DNA from: Sulfuricurvum sp. | Lineage (GTDB): Bacteria > Campylobacterota > Campylobacteria > Campylobacterales > Sulfurimonadaceae | Assembly (NCBI GenBank): GCA_024635855.1 | Contig: JAGXHZ010000060.1 | Span: 1-30,943 of the forward strand | DNA length: 30,943 nucleotides | Direction: 5' to 3' | In this document: positions 8,143 to 15,160 of the stretch, piece by piece | Layout: each line of letters begins with the position of its first letter | How positions within the stretch are numbered: the first letter of the stretch is position 1 | The notes under the pieces: generated by a model | Database searches by the model: none | Seen by the model: the letters and a program-made list of their open reading frames with translations, nothing else | Told to the model about the DNA's origin: nothing | Made by a program: the position numbers and the translations under genes

Positions 8143-8774
8143 TACTCCTCCTTGTAGTGTTCAATCCACATTCCTTCTTTAAGAAGTTTCATCCCATTGG
8201 TGTTGGCAATTTTTAAATACATGGCGCCCGCTGGTAGAGCAAAACTCATTCTTTCTTCTGCTTTGAACGTACGAATTGAACTAAGAATTTCCATATTCGC
8301 GTCCAATACGGCTATCTCAGGGTACCACTTATTGCCATAAGGTGCTTCAATGGTTAATGCATTGGATTGATTAACGACAAACCATGAAGGAACTGCCGTT
8401 TTTTCCATCTGCGCCCCTTCATCAGGGGTAATCGCCGGTACTTGCCAAAGCAACGAAGAAGCATCTATCTCTATGATCCATTTTTTATCCCGAACAGTTC
8501 CTGCGGTAATAATAAAACCATTATCGCGTAAAATTTCACTAAAGGATTTGGGCTGGAAAAGTTTTCTGCCGCTTAAAGAAATTTCCATGCGTGTCATCTC
8601 GCCATCGCTTTCATAATGACGAATACTAACACGCTGTCCAATGGTACTAAAAGCTTGAAGAATGATTTTAGAAGAGAGAATATTCCCGTGATCAACACGG
8701 AGATGGACTTCTGTTTTGACATCACCTGCTGCTAATGAAAAAGTAAAAATTACGAACCAAACAAGAAGCTTCAC
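8142..8774 (-). CDS. Periplasmic protein of unknown function
   Basis: A 210-residue protein with a signal peptide (MKLLVWFVIFTFSLAAG, cleavage likely near residue 17). The mature part is mostly predicted beta, with two segments, HLRVDHGNILSSKIILQAFS and FSEILRDNGFIITAGTVR, resembling a small alpha/beta module. No cysteine pair or catalytic motif was seen and I do not recognise the family. It starts at GTG 8774, whose G overlaps the last base of the upstream stop (TAGTG), so it is coupled to the 278-residue membrane protein. From memory, C. jejuni has a periplasmic unknown in the same position after rlmB, suggesting a conserved pair acting together across the inner membrane. Confidence 0.8.
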   Translation of the reverse strand: MKLLVWFVIFTFSLAAGDVKTEVHLRVDHGNILSSKIILQAFSTIGQRVSIRHYESDGEMTRMEISLSGRKLFQPKSFSEILRDNGFIITAGTVRDKKWIIEIDASSLLWQVPAITPDEGAQMEKTAVPSWFVVNQSNALTIEAPYGNKWYPEIAVLDANMEILSSIRTFKAEERMSFALPAGAMYLKIANTNGMKLLKEGMWIEHYKEE

Positions 8775-9610
8775 TACCAGTTGCTTCCCTTGTTTTTAAT
8801 ATTAAATTCTTCCAATGTAAGCTGCTGAAGAGATCCATTTTCATACGTAAACCAAACCGTATTTCTCTCTTTTAGTATCTTATTGCCCGAAGAAGTCACT
8901 ATCTCTAAACGACCGTGTCCAAAAACGAAAAGCCAGCTCTTAGTGCTATCAATCAAAATAGGATCTTTGGTAACTTTTTGCGTTTTTTCTCCCGTTGCCA
9001 AATCCATCATTCCTACCCATACTTTTGAAGAGGGTTTGATACTAAGAACATCCGCAAAATTTAAAATCTTACCCTCTGTATCCATACTGATAATGCTCTT
9101 GTTGTGTTCTTGTGTGAGCTGTGTTGCATTGATTTCAGTCATATTAATATCAATGATCGCATTCACGTCACTGGCATTTATTTCACTTGAGTTACTGTCT
9201 ACAACCTCGATGGCTGCACTGCTTAACTCCATAACTTCTTCTTTGGGAGCAATGCTGAGTTTCCCTTGCATCATCGAACCTATTATCATTAAGACGATCA
9301 CTGCGCCTATAGCCCCAAAAATCCACAACGTACGCGAATTAGAAGAAGCTTGTAAGACAGCAGACGGTTTTTCAATAGCTATATCAGGATTAAGACCAAC
9401 ATAAGCATCATATTCACTGCGCAATGATTCAAGATTTACCCCGTACTCACGCTCCAAAATAGAAACAAAGCCCATAAACTGAACACGCTTTAATTCATCA
9501 AAAGATTTATGCAATACCTGTTCAAGTTTAGCTCGTGAAATATGGGTACGCTCATGAATACTATTTGCCCCAAGCTCTTGCAAATCTTCAAAGGACGTAA
9601 TAGTGCTCAT
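8774..9610 (-). CDS. Single-pass membrane protein of unknown function
   Basis: 278 residues: an N-terminal cytoplasmic, largely helical domain (1-92), one membrane helix (about 93-114, TLWIFGAIGAVIVLMIIGSM), and a periplasmic part. The periplasmic part starts with a low-complexity Ser/Asn/Asp linker and ends in a beta-rich domain (about 185-278) with GKILNFADVLSIKP and WLFVFGHGRLEIVTSSG. The layout of small helical cytoplasmic domain, one helix and periplasmic beta domain recalls RodZ, but I see no convincing HTH and make no assignment. Its start overlaps the rlmB stop (ATGA) and its end overlaps the next gene. From memory, C. jejuni has a membrane unknown here too. Confidence 0.8.
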   Translation of the reverse strand: MSTITSFEDLQELGANSIHERTHISRAKLEQVLHKSFDELKRVQFMGFVSILEREYGVNLESLRSEYDAYVGLNPDIAIEKPSAVLQASSNSRTLWIFGAIGAVIVLMIIGSMMQGKLSIAPKEEVMELSSAAIEVVDSNSSEINASDVNAIIDINMTEINATQLTQEHNKSIISMDTEGKILNFADVLSIKPSSKVWVGMMDLATGEKTQKVTKDPILIDSTKSWLFVFGHGRLEIVTSSGNKILKERNTVWFTYENGSLQQLTLEEFNIKNKGSNW

Positions 9611-10284
9611 CGCATTCTCTCCATTAAAATTGCTCCGGCTACTCCCACATTAAGTGAATCAAAATCATGTGCCATCTCAATGAATACACCGTGGTCAAGC
9701 CCTTTTTCAACACGACCGCTTAAGCCCTCGCCCTCACTGCCTAAAATCAACGCACGCTTGGAATCAAAACTCATCTCTCTCACATTTTTTCCCTCAAGTG
9801 TTGCCCCATAAAGGGTAAATCCTGACTGCTTAAGCTCATGCATAACATCATGGATATTATGGACAACAACAATAGGCAAGTCTAGTGCCGCCCCGCTGCT
9901 CGTTCGGATTAACGCTTCCAAGTTTGGTTCTCGGATACCCGTAATCACAAGAGCTTCCACTCCAAGAGCATACGCACTTCGCACTAGCGAACCCATATTT
10001 CCCATATCGGTGATAGAGCTTAATACGACGATAAAACCGCATTTTTTCAAAAAAGGAGAAGCATACGGGACAATTTGAGAAATCTCGGCAATGTAGCCTT
10101 GATGATTTCCCCCTTTAACCATGGATTGGGCTGCAATCTCTGGAATTCTCTTAATTTCAAAGCCCATTTTCATCAATTGACCGTACTCTTTTTTATCTAT
10201 CTCTTTGGCAAGATAGAGTGTTTTTATCCGATCGCGATGTCGTTCAAGTGCATAAAATACTGGTTGTTTTCCGTAAATGAGCAT
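9607..10284 (-). CDS. rlmB: 23S rRNA (guanosine-2'-O-)-methyltransferase RlmB (SpoU/TrmH family)
   Basis: SPOUT methyltransferase predicted to methylate the 2'-O of G2251 in the 23S P-loop. Family motifs are visible: NMGSLVRSAYALG (motif 1), ALILGSEGEGLSG (motif 2) and SLNVGVAGAILMERM (motif 3, the knot). The N-terminal substrate-binding part begins MLIYGKQPVFYALE, typical of RlmB/TrmH. I start at ATG 10284, which has an AAGGAT ribosome site 8 bases after the rsmI stop; the longer frame from 10320 would overlap rsmI. The site specificity (RlmB versus another SpoU enzyme) is inferred from family and neighbourhood. Confidence 0.9.
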   Translation of the reverse strand: MLIYGKQPVFYALERHRDRIKTLYLAKEIDKKEYGQLMKMGFEIKRIPEIAAQSMVKGGNHQGYIAEISQIVPYASPFLKKCGFIVVLSSITDMGNMGSLVRSAYALGVEALVITGIREPNLEALIRTSSGAALDLPIVVVHNIHDVMHELKQSGFTLYGATLEGKNVREMSFDSKRALILGSEGEGLSGRVEKGLDHGVFIEMAHDFDSLNVGVAGAILMERMR

Positions 10285-10292
10285 ATTTATCC

Positions 10293-11102
10293 TTATAAGT
10301 TTAAGAGGCGCGTATAGCACTCTTTTGGGTTTTCGCCGGTAATTTTGGCGATGAGCTTGGATGCCGCTTTTTTAGGTATATCGAGAGCAAGTATGTCGGC
10401 TTCATTCAAACTTGCACCGCAAGAAGCGGAAGCTTCGATAACCACGACCCATTCACCTCGAATTTCTCCCTCCATTTTGGAGAGTAATTCAGAAGCTGTC
10501 CCTTGATAAAAACGCTGATACTTTTTGGTAATCTCTTTTGCCAAAAATACGCGGCGCAAAGGTGCCGAAACGACAAGTTCATGAAGTAGTTTATCCAAAC
10601 GCTTGGGAGATTCATAGAGCACGGTAGTATAACCGTTGAAAAGAGCCTCTTGAAGGGCAGCGGAACGGTCATTGCCTTTGTGCGGTAAAAATCCGAAAAA
10701 GAGCATTTTTGTCTCACAAAAGCCACTCGCGACGAATGCACTCAATACCGCATTGGCTCCCGGTAAAATATCGTACTTAACCCCATTATCTAAACAATAC
10801 CGTACCAGCAATTGCCCCGGATCACTAATTCCCGGCATTCCCGCATCACTGACATACAGTACATTCGCATTAAAAAAATCGGGGGTTAGTTTGGAAACAA
10901 ATTCTGCTTCATTGTGAGAATGAAGACTTAAAAACTGTGGTTCACTCGTCGTGAGATTATGACGTTCTTTGAGTAAGTGTATGAGTTTTTTAGTAACACG
11001 CGTATCTTCACACAAAATTATGTCAGCAGTAGAGAGAACTTCAAGGGAACGAATGGAGATGTCGGAAATATTACCGATAGGAGTAGGTACAAGAGATAAC
11101 AT
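10293..11102 (-). CDS. rsmI: 16S rRNA (cytidine1402-2'-O)-methyltransferase RsmI
   Basis: Tetrapyrrole-methylase-fold enzyme that methylates the ribose of C1402 in the 16S decoding centre. Diagnostic segments are LVPTPIGNISDISIR at the start, ILCEDTRVTKKL, VLYVSDAGMPGISDPG and the C-terminal KITGENPKECYTRLL. 269 residues, full length. It lies between rpmE (upstream, behind a terminator-like region) and rlmB (8-base gap). ATG 11102. Its promoter should be within 11103-11223 unless rpmE transcripts read through. Confidence 0.95.
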   Translation of the reverse strand: MLSLVPTPIGNISDISIRSLEVLSTADIILCEDTRVTKKLIHLLKERHNLTTSEPQFLSLHSHNEAEFVSKLTPDFFNANVLYVSDAGMPGISDPGQLLVRYCLDNGVKYDILPGANAVLSAFVASGFCETKMLFFGFLPHKGNDRSAALQEALFNGYTTVLYESPKRLDKLLHELVVSAPLRRVFLAKEITKKYQRFYQGTASELLSKMEGEIRGEWVVVIEASASCGASLNEADILALDIPKKAASKLIAKITGENPKECYTRLLNL

Positions 11103-11140
11103 TATTCTCTCTTTAATTTTAGTTTTTTCTATGATTCAAG

Positions 11141-11162
11141 AAAAATCTGCCTCGCTAGAGGC
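11141..11162 (-). terminator. Intrinsic terminator after rpmE
   Basis: On the minus strand GCCTC-TAGC-GAGGC is followed by AGATTTTTC, a compact stem with a U-tract. The same sequence, differing only in the loop, occurs at 18821-18842. Confidence 0.7.
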
Positions 11163-11190
11163 TAGCTTCAGTGCCTTAGTGGCTAGTGAA

Positions 11191-11216
11191 GCCATCGGGG
11201 CTTTTGCCTCGATGGC
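11191..11216 (-). terminator. Strong hairpin directly after rpmE
   Basis: GCCATCGGGGC (11191-11201) and GCCTCGATGGC (11206-11216) form an 11-bp stem with one G-U pair and a TTTT/AAAA loop. It starts seven bases past the rpmE stop. There is no U-tract right after it on the minus strand, so it may protect the 3' end while the hairpin at 11141-11162 terminates. Confidence 0.55.
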
Positions 11217-11223
11217 GTTCTAA

Positions 11224-11427
11224 TTACTGATTTAACGCGTAACGTTTTTTGAACTTGTCGATACGTCCAGCAGTGTCTACTTGGCGCTCAGAACCGGTAT
11301 AAAACGGGTGACATTCATTACAAATATCAACACGAATAGCATTTTTTGTGCTTGTTGTTGTGAATGTGTTACCGCATGCGCAGCTAACAGTACATTCAAC
11401 AGTATTAGGGTGAAGTTCTTTTTTCAT
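11224..11427 (-). CDS. rpmE: 50S ribosomal protein L31 (zinc-binding type)
   Basis: 67-residue ribosomal protein with the zinc cysteines C14 and C16 in CTVSCACG, plus C35 and C38 in [12 protein letters not shown]. This is therefore the zinc-containing form, not the zinc-free paralogue made in zinc limitation. ATG 11427 has an AAGGTAA ribosome site. The frame is open up to 11484, but the extra 19 residues do not look like L31. It has its own promoter whose -35 overlaps the rsmE stop, and at least one terminator behind it, so it can be expressed separately from its neighbours. Confidence 0.96.
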   Translation of the reverse strand: MKKELHPNTVECTVSCACGNTFTTTSTKNAIRVDICNECHPFYTGSERQVDTAGRIDKFKKRYALNQ

Positions 11428-11510
11428 AATATTACCTTGTGAGTGACGGCGTTGTACGTCAATCGGTTTGAGTTTTACATCCATACCTGGGGACGGATTG
11501 TTGGACGCGA

Positions 11511-11539
11511 ATTATATCCAAAACTTTTTAAATTTACAA
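11511..11539 (-). promoter_or_regulatory. Promoter of rpmE
   Basis: TTGTAA (minus, 11539-11534), a 17-base spacer, then TATAAT (11516-11511). The -35 shares bases with the stop codon of rsmE. Transcription would begin near 11504, giving a leader of about 77 nt before rpmE. Confidence 0.65.
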
Positions 11540-12202
11540 CCTCATCGCGGCAATCGCCACGGCTGCGGTCTCAGAGCGCAAAACCATTGGCAGATTAAAA
11601 TGGCGAATGCGGTGTGAACTGCACGATTTACGCTCACTCTCATCAAAGCCCCCCTCACATCCAATCACCACGGTTTCAAAAGTTTCATTTTGATCCAAAG
11701 CTTCCCCGCCAAAATCGAGAACAATCGCTTCTGGATTTGCATTCAAAAATGTACTAAGCGCTGGAGTTTCAAAAAATTCTATCAAAGAAGTCCGCCCGCA
11801 TTGCATCATGGCACTTTCCATAATGCGATTAAATCGCTCAAAATCGAGTCGAAAATTTCGCTGAGAACGTTTGCAATGGATTAACGTGATTTTTGAAACG
11901 CCAAGCTCCATCAGCATAGGCAAAGTTTTTTCAATCGTTTTTGGATCAACGATACACCATCCGATATGAAGCTTTTTAGGTGCTTCGCAAAGAGAGTTTA
12001 ATGAACTCTCACGGACAAAATAGCCATTGCGTCCATCGGTTTTCTCTAAGCGATAATGATGAGCGATATTCAACGTATCACGATGGCGAAAGACAATGAG
12101 ATCACCCACTACGTGACGACGAACTTTGATCAGATATTTGTACTCTTCGCCTGAAATAATCAGCTCATCTGAACCTGCTTTTGGATCGAGCATAAACTTC
12201 AT
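11534..12202 (-). CDS. rsmE: 16S rRNA (uridine1498-N3)-methyltransferase RsmE
   Basis: SPOUT methyltransferase that makes m3U1498 in 16S rRNA. The N-terminal PUA-like part includes EEYKYLIKVRRHVVGD. The C-terminal knot has VVIGCEGGFDESERK (a variant of the usual GPEGGF, with Cys for Pro) and LPMVLRSETAAVAIAAM. I chose ATG 12202, which overlaps the stop of the upstream membrane gene as ATGA; a start at 12214 would add four residues. Length is 222 residues. The gene after it, rpmE, has its own promoter. Confidence 0.94.
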   Translation of the reverse strand: MKFMLDPKAGSDELIISGEEYKYLIKVRRHVVGDLIVFRHRDTLNIAHHYRLEKTDGRNGYFVRESSLNSLCEAPKKLHIGWCIVDPKTIEKTLPMLMELGVSKITLIHCKRSQRNFRLDFERFNRIMESAMMQCGRTSLIEFFETPALSTFLNANPEAIVLDFGGEALDQNETFETVVIGCEGGFDESERKSCSSHRIRHFNLPMVLRSETAAVAIAAMRL

Positions 12203-12609
12203 ACGATCATCCAAAGTGTTATACCAAGCAATAACGTCATTTCTATTCCTAAATAACGAAATGCTTTACGTTTATAAAGAGCAAATGCCCCCTCTTGCGT
12301 AATATCCGTACGACGCTTGAGTGTTTTATATCGCTTGGCTTCCAAAATAATCATCACGATACCCACTACAATCATCGCATCATTAGCAAAAGTAAAATGC
12401 AAATGTTTTGCTGCCATCATTATCGCACCCGTCAAGAGAATCAACGCAATTAATGATGCCGAGATCGGCATAACAATTCGCATCCGTTTGGCATAACGAA
12501 TCACCTGATTGCTCAAAGCAAGCATCGTAATGTTGAACATTACGACTCCCATCAACATCATAACCCCGACCGTGTGGATTTCTAATCCCATTGTATACAT
12601 AGCTTCCAT
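12199..12609 (-). CDS. Small integral membrane protein of unknown function
   Basis: 136 residues, four predicted membrane helices: about 6-28, 46-66, 72-90 and 116-134. Histidines H12, H69 and H71 lie in or near helices, so heme or metal binding is possible but unproven. A basic loop (EAKRYKTLKRRTD) marks the cytoplasmic side. It overlaps rsmE by ATGA and is divergent from moeA, with 58 bases between. The start is unclear: ATG 12609, 12600 and 12591 are all possible and none has a strong ribosome site. Family not recognised. Confidence 0.75.
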   Translation of the reverse strand: MEAMYTMGLEIHTVGVMMLMGVVMFNITMLALSNQVIRYAKRMRIVMPISASLIALILLTGAIMMAAKHLHFTFANDAMIVVGIVMIILEAKRYKTLKRRTDITQEGAFALYKRKAFRYLGIEMTLLLGITLWMIV

Positions 12610-12634
12610 AAAGGAGATTTTACCCTATTTTGTC

Positions 12635-12640
12635 TATAAT
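12635..12640 (+). promoter_or_regulatory. Candidate -10 box of moeA
   Basis: A consensus TATAAT 28 bases before ATG 12668, followed by an AAGGGAG ribosome site at 12656-12662. No clear -35, as is common in Campylobacterota promoters. Confidence 0.55.
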
Positions 12641-12667
12641 CACTTAAAACGTGGCAAGGGAGTTTAC

Positions 12668-13885
12668 ATGGCAGTAACCGTTGAAGAGGCTTTAGCACTT
12701 ATATACGCGCATGCGCACCCTCTTGGAAGTGAAATCATTCCTATTGAAAATGCTCTTGGTCGAGTATTGGCGGAAGAAATTATTGCATCTCACTGCCTCC
12801 CGCCGTATGATAATTCCGCTATGGATGGATACGCTGTTACGATCGGTGATGCGGGTAAAACTCTGCCTCAATCGTGCGTAATTTTTGCAGGGGATAAAGA
12901 CGATATTCGTATGGTTGAAGATCAATGCATCCGTATTATGACCGGTGCAAAGATTCCTCAAGGGTGTGAAGCCATTGTTCCCATCGAAGAAGTGACCCTT
13001 ATCGACAACAACGTCACCCTCCCCTCTACCATCAAAGCGTCTCAGCACATACGACTCAAAGGGGAAGACATTCAAGCAGGCACATTGCTCCTCAAAAATG
13101 GAACACTGCTTCATGCTCACCATCTCACCTTGCTTGCCTCTCAAGGACGTACTCACGTGCGGGCCTTCAGATCACCGCGTGTTGCCTTGTTTGCTTCAGG
13201 AAATGAGCTTAAAATGCATTTTGAAACAATTGAATCGCATCAGCTTTACAATACCAATACCCCAACCTTCGCGGCACGCGCACGCGAACTCGGATGCAAT
13301 GTCATCTTTACAGGAACGGCTGAAGATACCATGGAAAGCATTCAAAGCCATATCAAAAGCACACTGGATGCCGATTTTATCATCACCTCTGGAGGAGTAA
13401 GTGTCGGAGATGCGGATTATACTAAAGAGGCGTTTAGCACTCTTGGGATGGAAACACTCTTTGAATCGGTTGAAATCAAACCCGGTAAGCCCACTACTTT
13501 TGGTCGTATTGGCTCTACCCTCATCCTCAATCTTCCCGGAAACCCGCTTGCTGCAGCACTGTGTTTTGAACTCTTTGGCCAAAGTGCGATTATGGCACTT
13601 AGCGGTCAAAGTGATAAATATCTCAGCACCATCACCACAAAAATAGGAGCGCCTTTTAAAATGAAAAAAGGACGACGTTCGCTCATTCCAGGCTGGTTTG
13701 ATGGAGCCGCTTTCACCCCATCCCCCGTTTTTGGACCAGGGATGATACTCCCGTTGTCTCGGGCGAATAGCTTTATGATGGTGGATGCAAAGGTGGAAGG
13801 ATTTGAAAAAGGTTCAGAAGTAAAAATTATCCCAACACGATGGTCTATGAGTTCCAATGAGCAAAAATCGTTAGTGACCTTTTAA
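12668..13885 (+). CDS. moeA: Molybdopterin molybdenumtransferase MoeA
   Basis: Inserts molybdate into adenylated molybdopterin to make molybdenum cofactor. About 405 residues with the family blocks PPYDNSAMDGYAV (about 45-57), TGAKIPQGCEAIVPIEE, TSGGVSVGDADYTKE, IKPGKPTTFG and NLPGNPLAAALCFELF. ATG 12668 follows a good ribosome site and a TATAAT box. The frame is open back to 12509, but that region is antisense to the neighbouring membrane gene. It converges on queD, and the two stop codons overlap (TAA at 13883-13885 and its complement at 13882-13884). moaA, another gene of the pathway, is 4 kb away on the other strand. Confidence 0.96.
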   Translation: MAVTVEEALALIYAHAHPLGSEIIPIENALGRVLAEEIIASHCLPPYDNSAMDGYAVTIGDAGKTLPQSCVIFAGDKDDIRMVEDQCIRIMTGAKIPQGCEAIVPIEEVTLIDNNVTLPSTIKASQHIRLKGEDIQAGTLLLKNGTLLHAHHLTLLASQGRTHVRAFRSPRVALFASGNELKMHFETIESHQLYNTNTPTFAARARELGCNVIFTGTAEDTMESIQSHIKSTLDADFIITSGGVSVGDADYTKEAFSTLGMETLFESVEIKPGKPTTFGRIGSTLILNLPGNPLAAALCFELFGQSAIMALSGQSDKYLSTITTKIGAPFKMKKGRRSLIPGWFDGAAFTPSPVFGPGMILPLSRANSFMMVDAKVEGFEKGSEVKIIPTRWSMSSNEQKSLVTF

Positions 13886-14463
13886 ACAGTTGTGGGATTG
13901 GTAAATCCTTCTCCGCTTTTAACTCTCTCCCACAACTTGGGATCGTTCCATTCCTGACATATTTCATCGCTAAAATAGATTTTATCGAGGTCAATCAGTC
14001 CCATAATATCTGAATAAGCATCTTCACGAAAACATTGTGCGTATCCCGTATCCGTTTCATGGACGATGATACTGCTCAGACGCACCATTTTTTCTCCGTT
14101 GACCGTTTTGGTAAACCACAACAGCTTATCTAGCATCACGAAAATAAGGCGGCTAAACTGCTCTGCGGAAGGAGAAACTGGTATGAGCACCCAACGGTTT
14201 GAATGCTTTTTCATATCGGAAATATACTGGGCATCATCCCCATCCCAAAGAGCTACCGCATGATCAAATGCATCGATCAGCTCTTTCATCCCCTGTTTCA
14301 TCAAACCAAAATCGTAAATCATCTGACCGTTATCGAGGTATTGCGATTCGAGTAATACTTCAACTTTATACGAATGACCGTGAATCGACGCACGACACCG
14401 TTGAGTGGAACAGCCACGAACGACGTGAGCGTTTTCAAATTTAAAAAGTTTACGGATAATCAT
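13882..14463 (-). CDS. queD: 6-carboxy-5,6,7,8-tetrahydropterin synthase QueD
   Basis: Makes 6-carboxytetrahydropterin from dihydroneopterin triphosphate, the first committed step towards queuosine. Zinc ligands are H13 (FENAH), H28 and H30 (SIHGHSY), and C23 in STQRCRAS is the likely catalytic cysteine. AFDHAV supplies the Asp/His pair. At 193 residues it is longer than E. coli QueD; the extra C-terminal part seems normal for Campylobacterota. From memory, C. jejuni has queD, queE and moaA side by side. Here queD is about 2.5 kb from queE, and its ATG overlaps the stop of a RelE-like toxin gene (ATGA), so its translation is now tied to that gene. No ribosome site of its own is obvious. Confidence 0.92.
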   Translation of the reverse strand: MIIRKLFKFENAHVVRGCSTQRCRASIHGHSYKVEVLLESQYLDNGQMIYDFGLMKQGMKELIDAFDHAVALWDGDDAQYISDMKKHSNRWVLIPVSPSAEQFSRLIFVMLDKLLWFTKTVNGEKMVRLSSIIVHETDTGYAQCFREDAYSDIMGLIDLDKIYFSDEICQEWNDPKLWERVKSGEGFTNPTTV

Positions 14464-14714
14464 AAATATACCTCTTTACGGTGTGCTACACGAATGATTG
14501 CAATAAGCAAAAGCTCATTTTCACGAAGATAGATCACCCGATAATTTCCGGCACGTTTGCGGAATTTTCCCTTGTGCTTTCCTTTGAGAGCTTTGTCTCC
14601 CGTGAAATTACCTGATTGGAGATCTAAAATTTTATTGGCAATGAGATTTTTTGCTTCATCATTGAGTTTTAAAAACTCTTTTTGTGCCTCTTTCTCAAAT
14701 GCAACTTTAAACAT
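14460..14714 (-). CDS. RelE/ParE-family toxin
   Basis: 84-residue basic protein with the RelE/ParE fold pattern: an N-terminal strand and helix (VAFEKEAQKEFLKLNDEAK), a central basic stretch (GKHKGKFRKRAGNYRVIYL) and the ending IIRVAHRKEVYL. RelE members of this type cut ribosome-bound mRNA; ParE members act on gyrase. The arginine/lysine set and C-terminal HRKEVY favour the RelE side, but activity is not proven. It starts eight bases before the antitoxin gene ends, the standard arrangement, and ends overlapping queD by four bases. The reading frame is intact. Confidence 0.88.
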   Translation of the reverse strand: MFKVAFEKEAQKEFLKLNDEAKNLIANKILDLQSGNFTGDKALKGKHKGKFRKRAGNYRVIYLRENELLLIAIIRVAHRKEVYL

Positions 14715-14940
14715 TAATTCCAGCTAATTTAAATACTTCTTCAAGGGAGACAAGAGATGATTTTCCACTCTTGAGGTTATCGATCCGCTTATCTGCCACC
14801 ATTTCATCCAGAGTATCAAAATACAACTCTATCGCTTTTTCGATAAGTCCTGTACGTGTCTTATTCAGTTCTGATGCATACTCATCCAATGTCTCGATTA
14901 CTTCTTTTTCGAGGCGAATATTAATCGCTTGTTTCATCAT
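14707..14940 (-). CDS. Ribbon-helix-helix antitoxin (CopG/RelB-like)
   Basis: A 77-residue protein starting MMKQAINIRLEKEVIETLDE, a ribbon-helix-helix DNA-binding domain (about 2-46). The acidic C-terminal part (SLVSLEEVFKLAGI) would wrap the toxin. The true start may be ATG 14940 or the next ATG at 14937, which has better spacing from AGAGG; a longer frame to 14970 covers the promoter and is unlikely. It overlaps the toxin gene and probably represses its own promoter at 14970-14998. Confidence 0.88.
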   Translation of the reverse strand: MMKQAINIRLEKEVIETLDEYASELNKTRTGLIEKAIELYFDTLDEMVADKRIDNLKSGKSSLVSLEEVFKLAGINV

Positions 14941-14965
14941 CGACCTCTTTTGATTATTTTGTAGA

Positions 14966-14998
14966 TACAATTGTAGTGTTTTAGAGGAGGGGTGTCAA
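14966..14998 (-). promoter_or_regulatory. Toxin-antitoxin promoter with palindromic operator
   Basis: A perfect -35 TTGACA (minus, 14998-14993), a 17-base spacer and -10 TACAAT (14975-14970). The -10 lies inside the perfect palindrome TACAATTGTA (14966-14975), a good site for a dimeric ribbon-helix-helix repressor. It is the closest match to the sigma70 consensus in the window. Because queD is coupled to the toxin gene, it may also serve queD. Confidence 0.75.
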
Positions 14999-15035
14999 GG
15001 TTTTATTATTAATGGGTGATTTCGACTGAGGTATG

Positions 15036-15067
15036 CATTCCCAAGCTGAAGTTTGAGCTTGGGAATG
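15036..15067. repeat. REP-like palindrome
   Basis: CATTCCCAAGCT (15036-15047) and AGCTTGGGAATG (15056-15067) pair perfectly over 12 bp around an 8-nt loop. Elements built on TTCCCAAGC/GCTTGGGAA recur between genes in many bacteria, from memory. It lies between the toxin-antitoxin promoter and the lipoprotein genes, near the edge of the accessory stretch. It could also work as a terminator. Confidence 0.65.
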
Positions 15068-15132
15068 AGAAAAGGAGTAACGTAAAAGCCACCTTCCTTA
15101 TATAGTTGTATACTACTGAATATGAGATTTCT

Positions 15133-15160
15133 TAATGCCCCCAAAGTATATGTGGCATTA
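15133..15160 (-). terminator. Weak hairpin at the end of the lipoprotein operon
   Basis: TAATGCC (15133-15139) and GGCATTA (15154-15160) form a 7-bp stem with a 14-nt loop that includes the stop codon of the 186-residue lipoprotein gene. No good U-tract. Confidence 0.35.

Noticed and set aside
10285..10320. Longer start for rlmB
   Set aside because: It would overlap the end of rsmI, and the RlmB sequence begins at 10284 with an AAGGAT site.
12509..12667. Longer moeA frame starting at 12509
   Set aside because: This part is antisense to the divergent membrane gene. The MoeA sequence starts at 12668 after a proper ribosome site.
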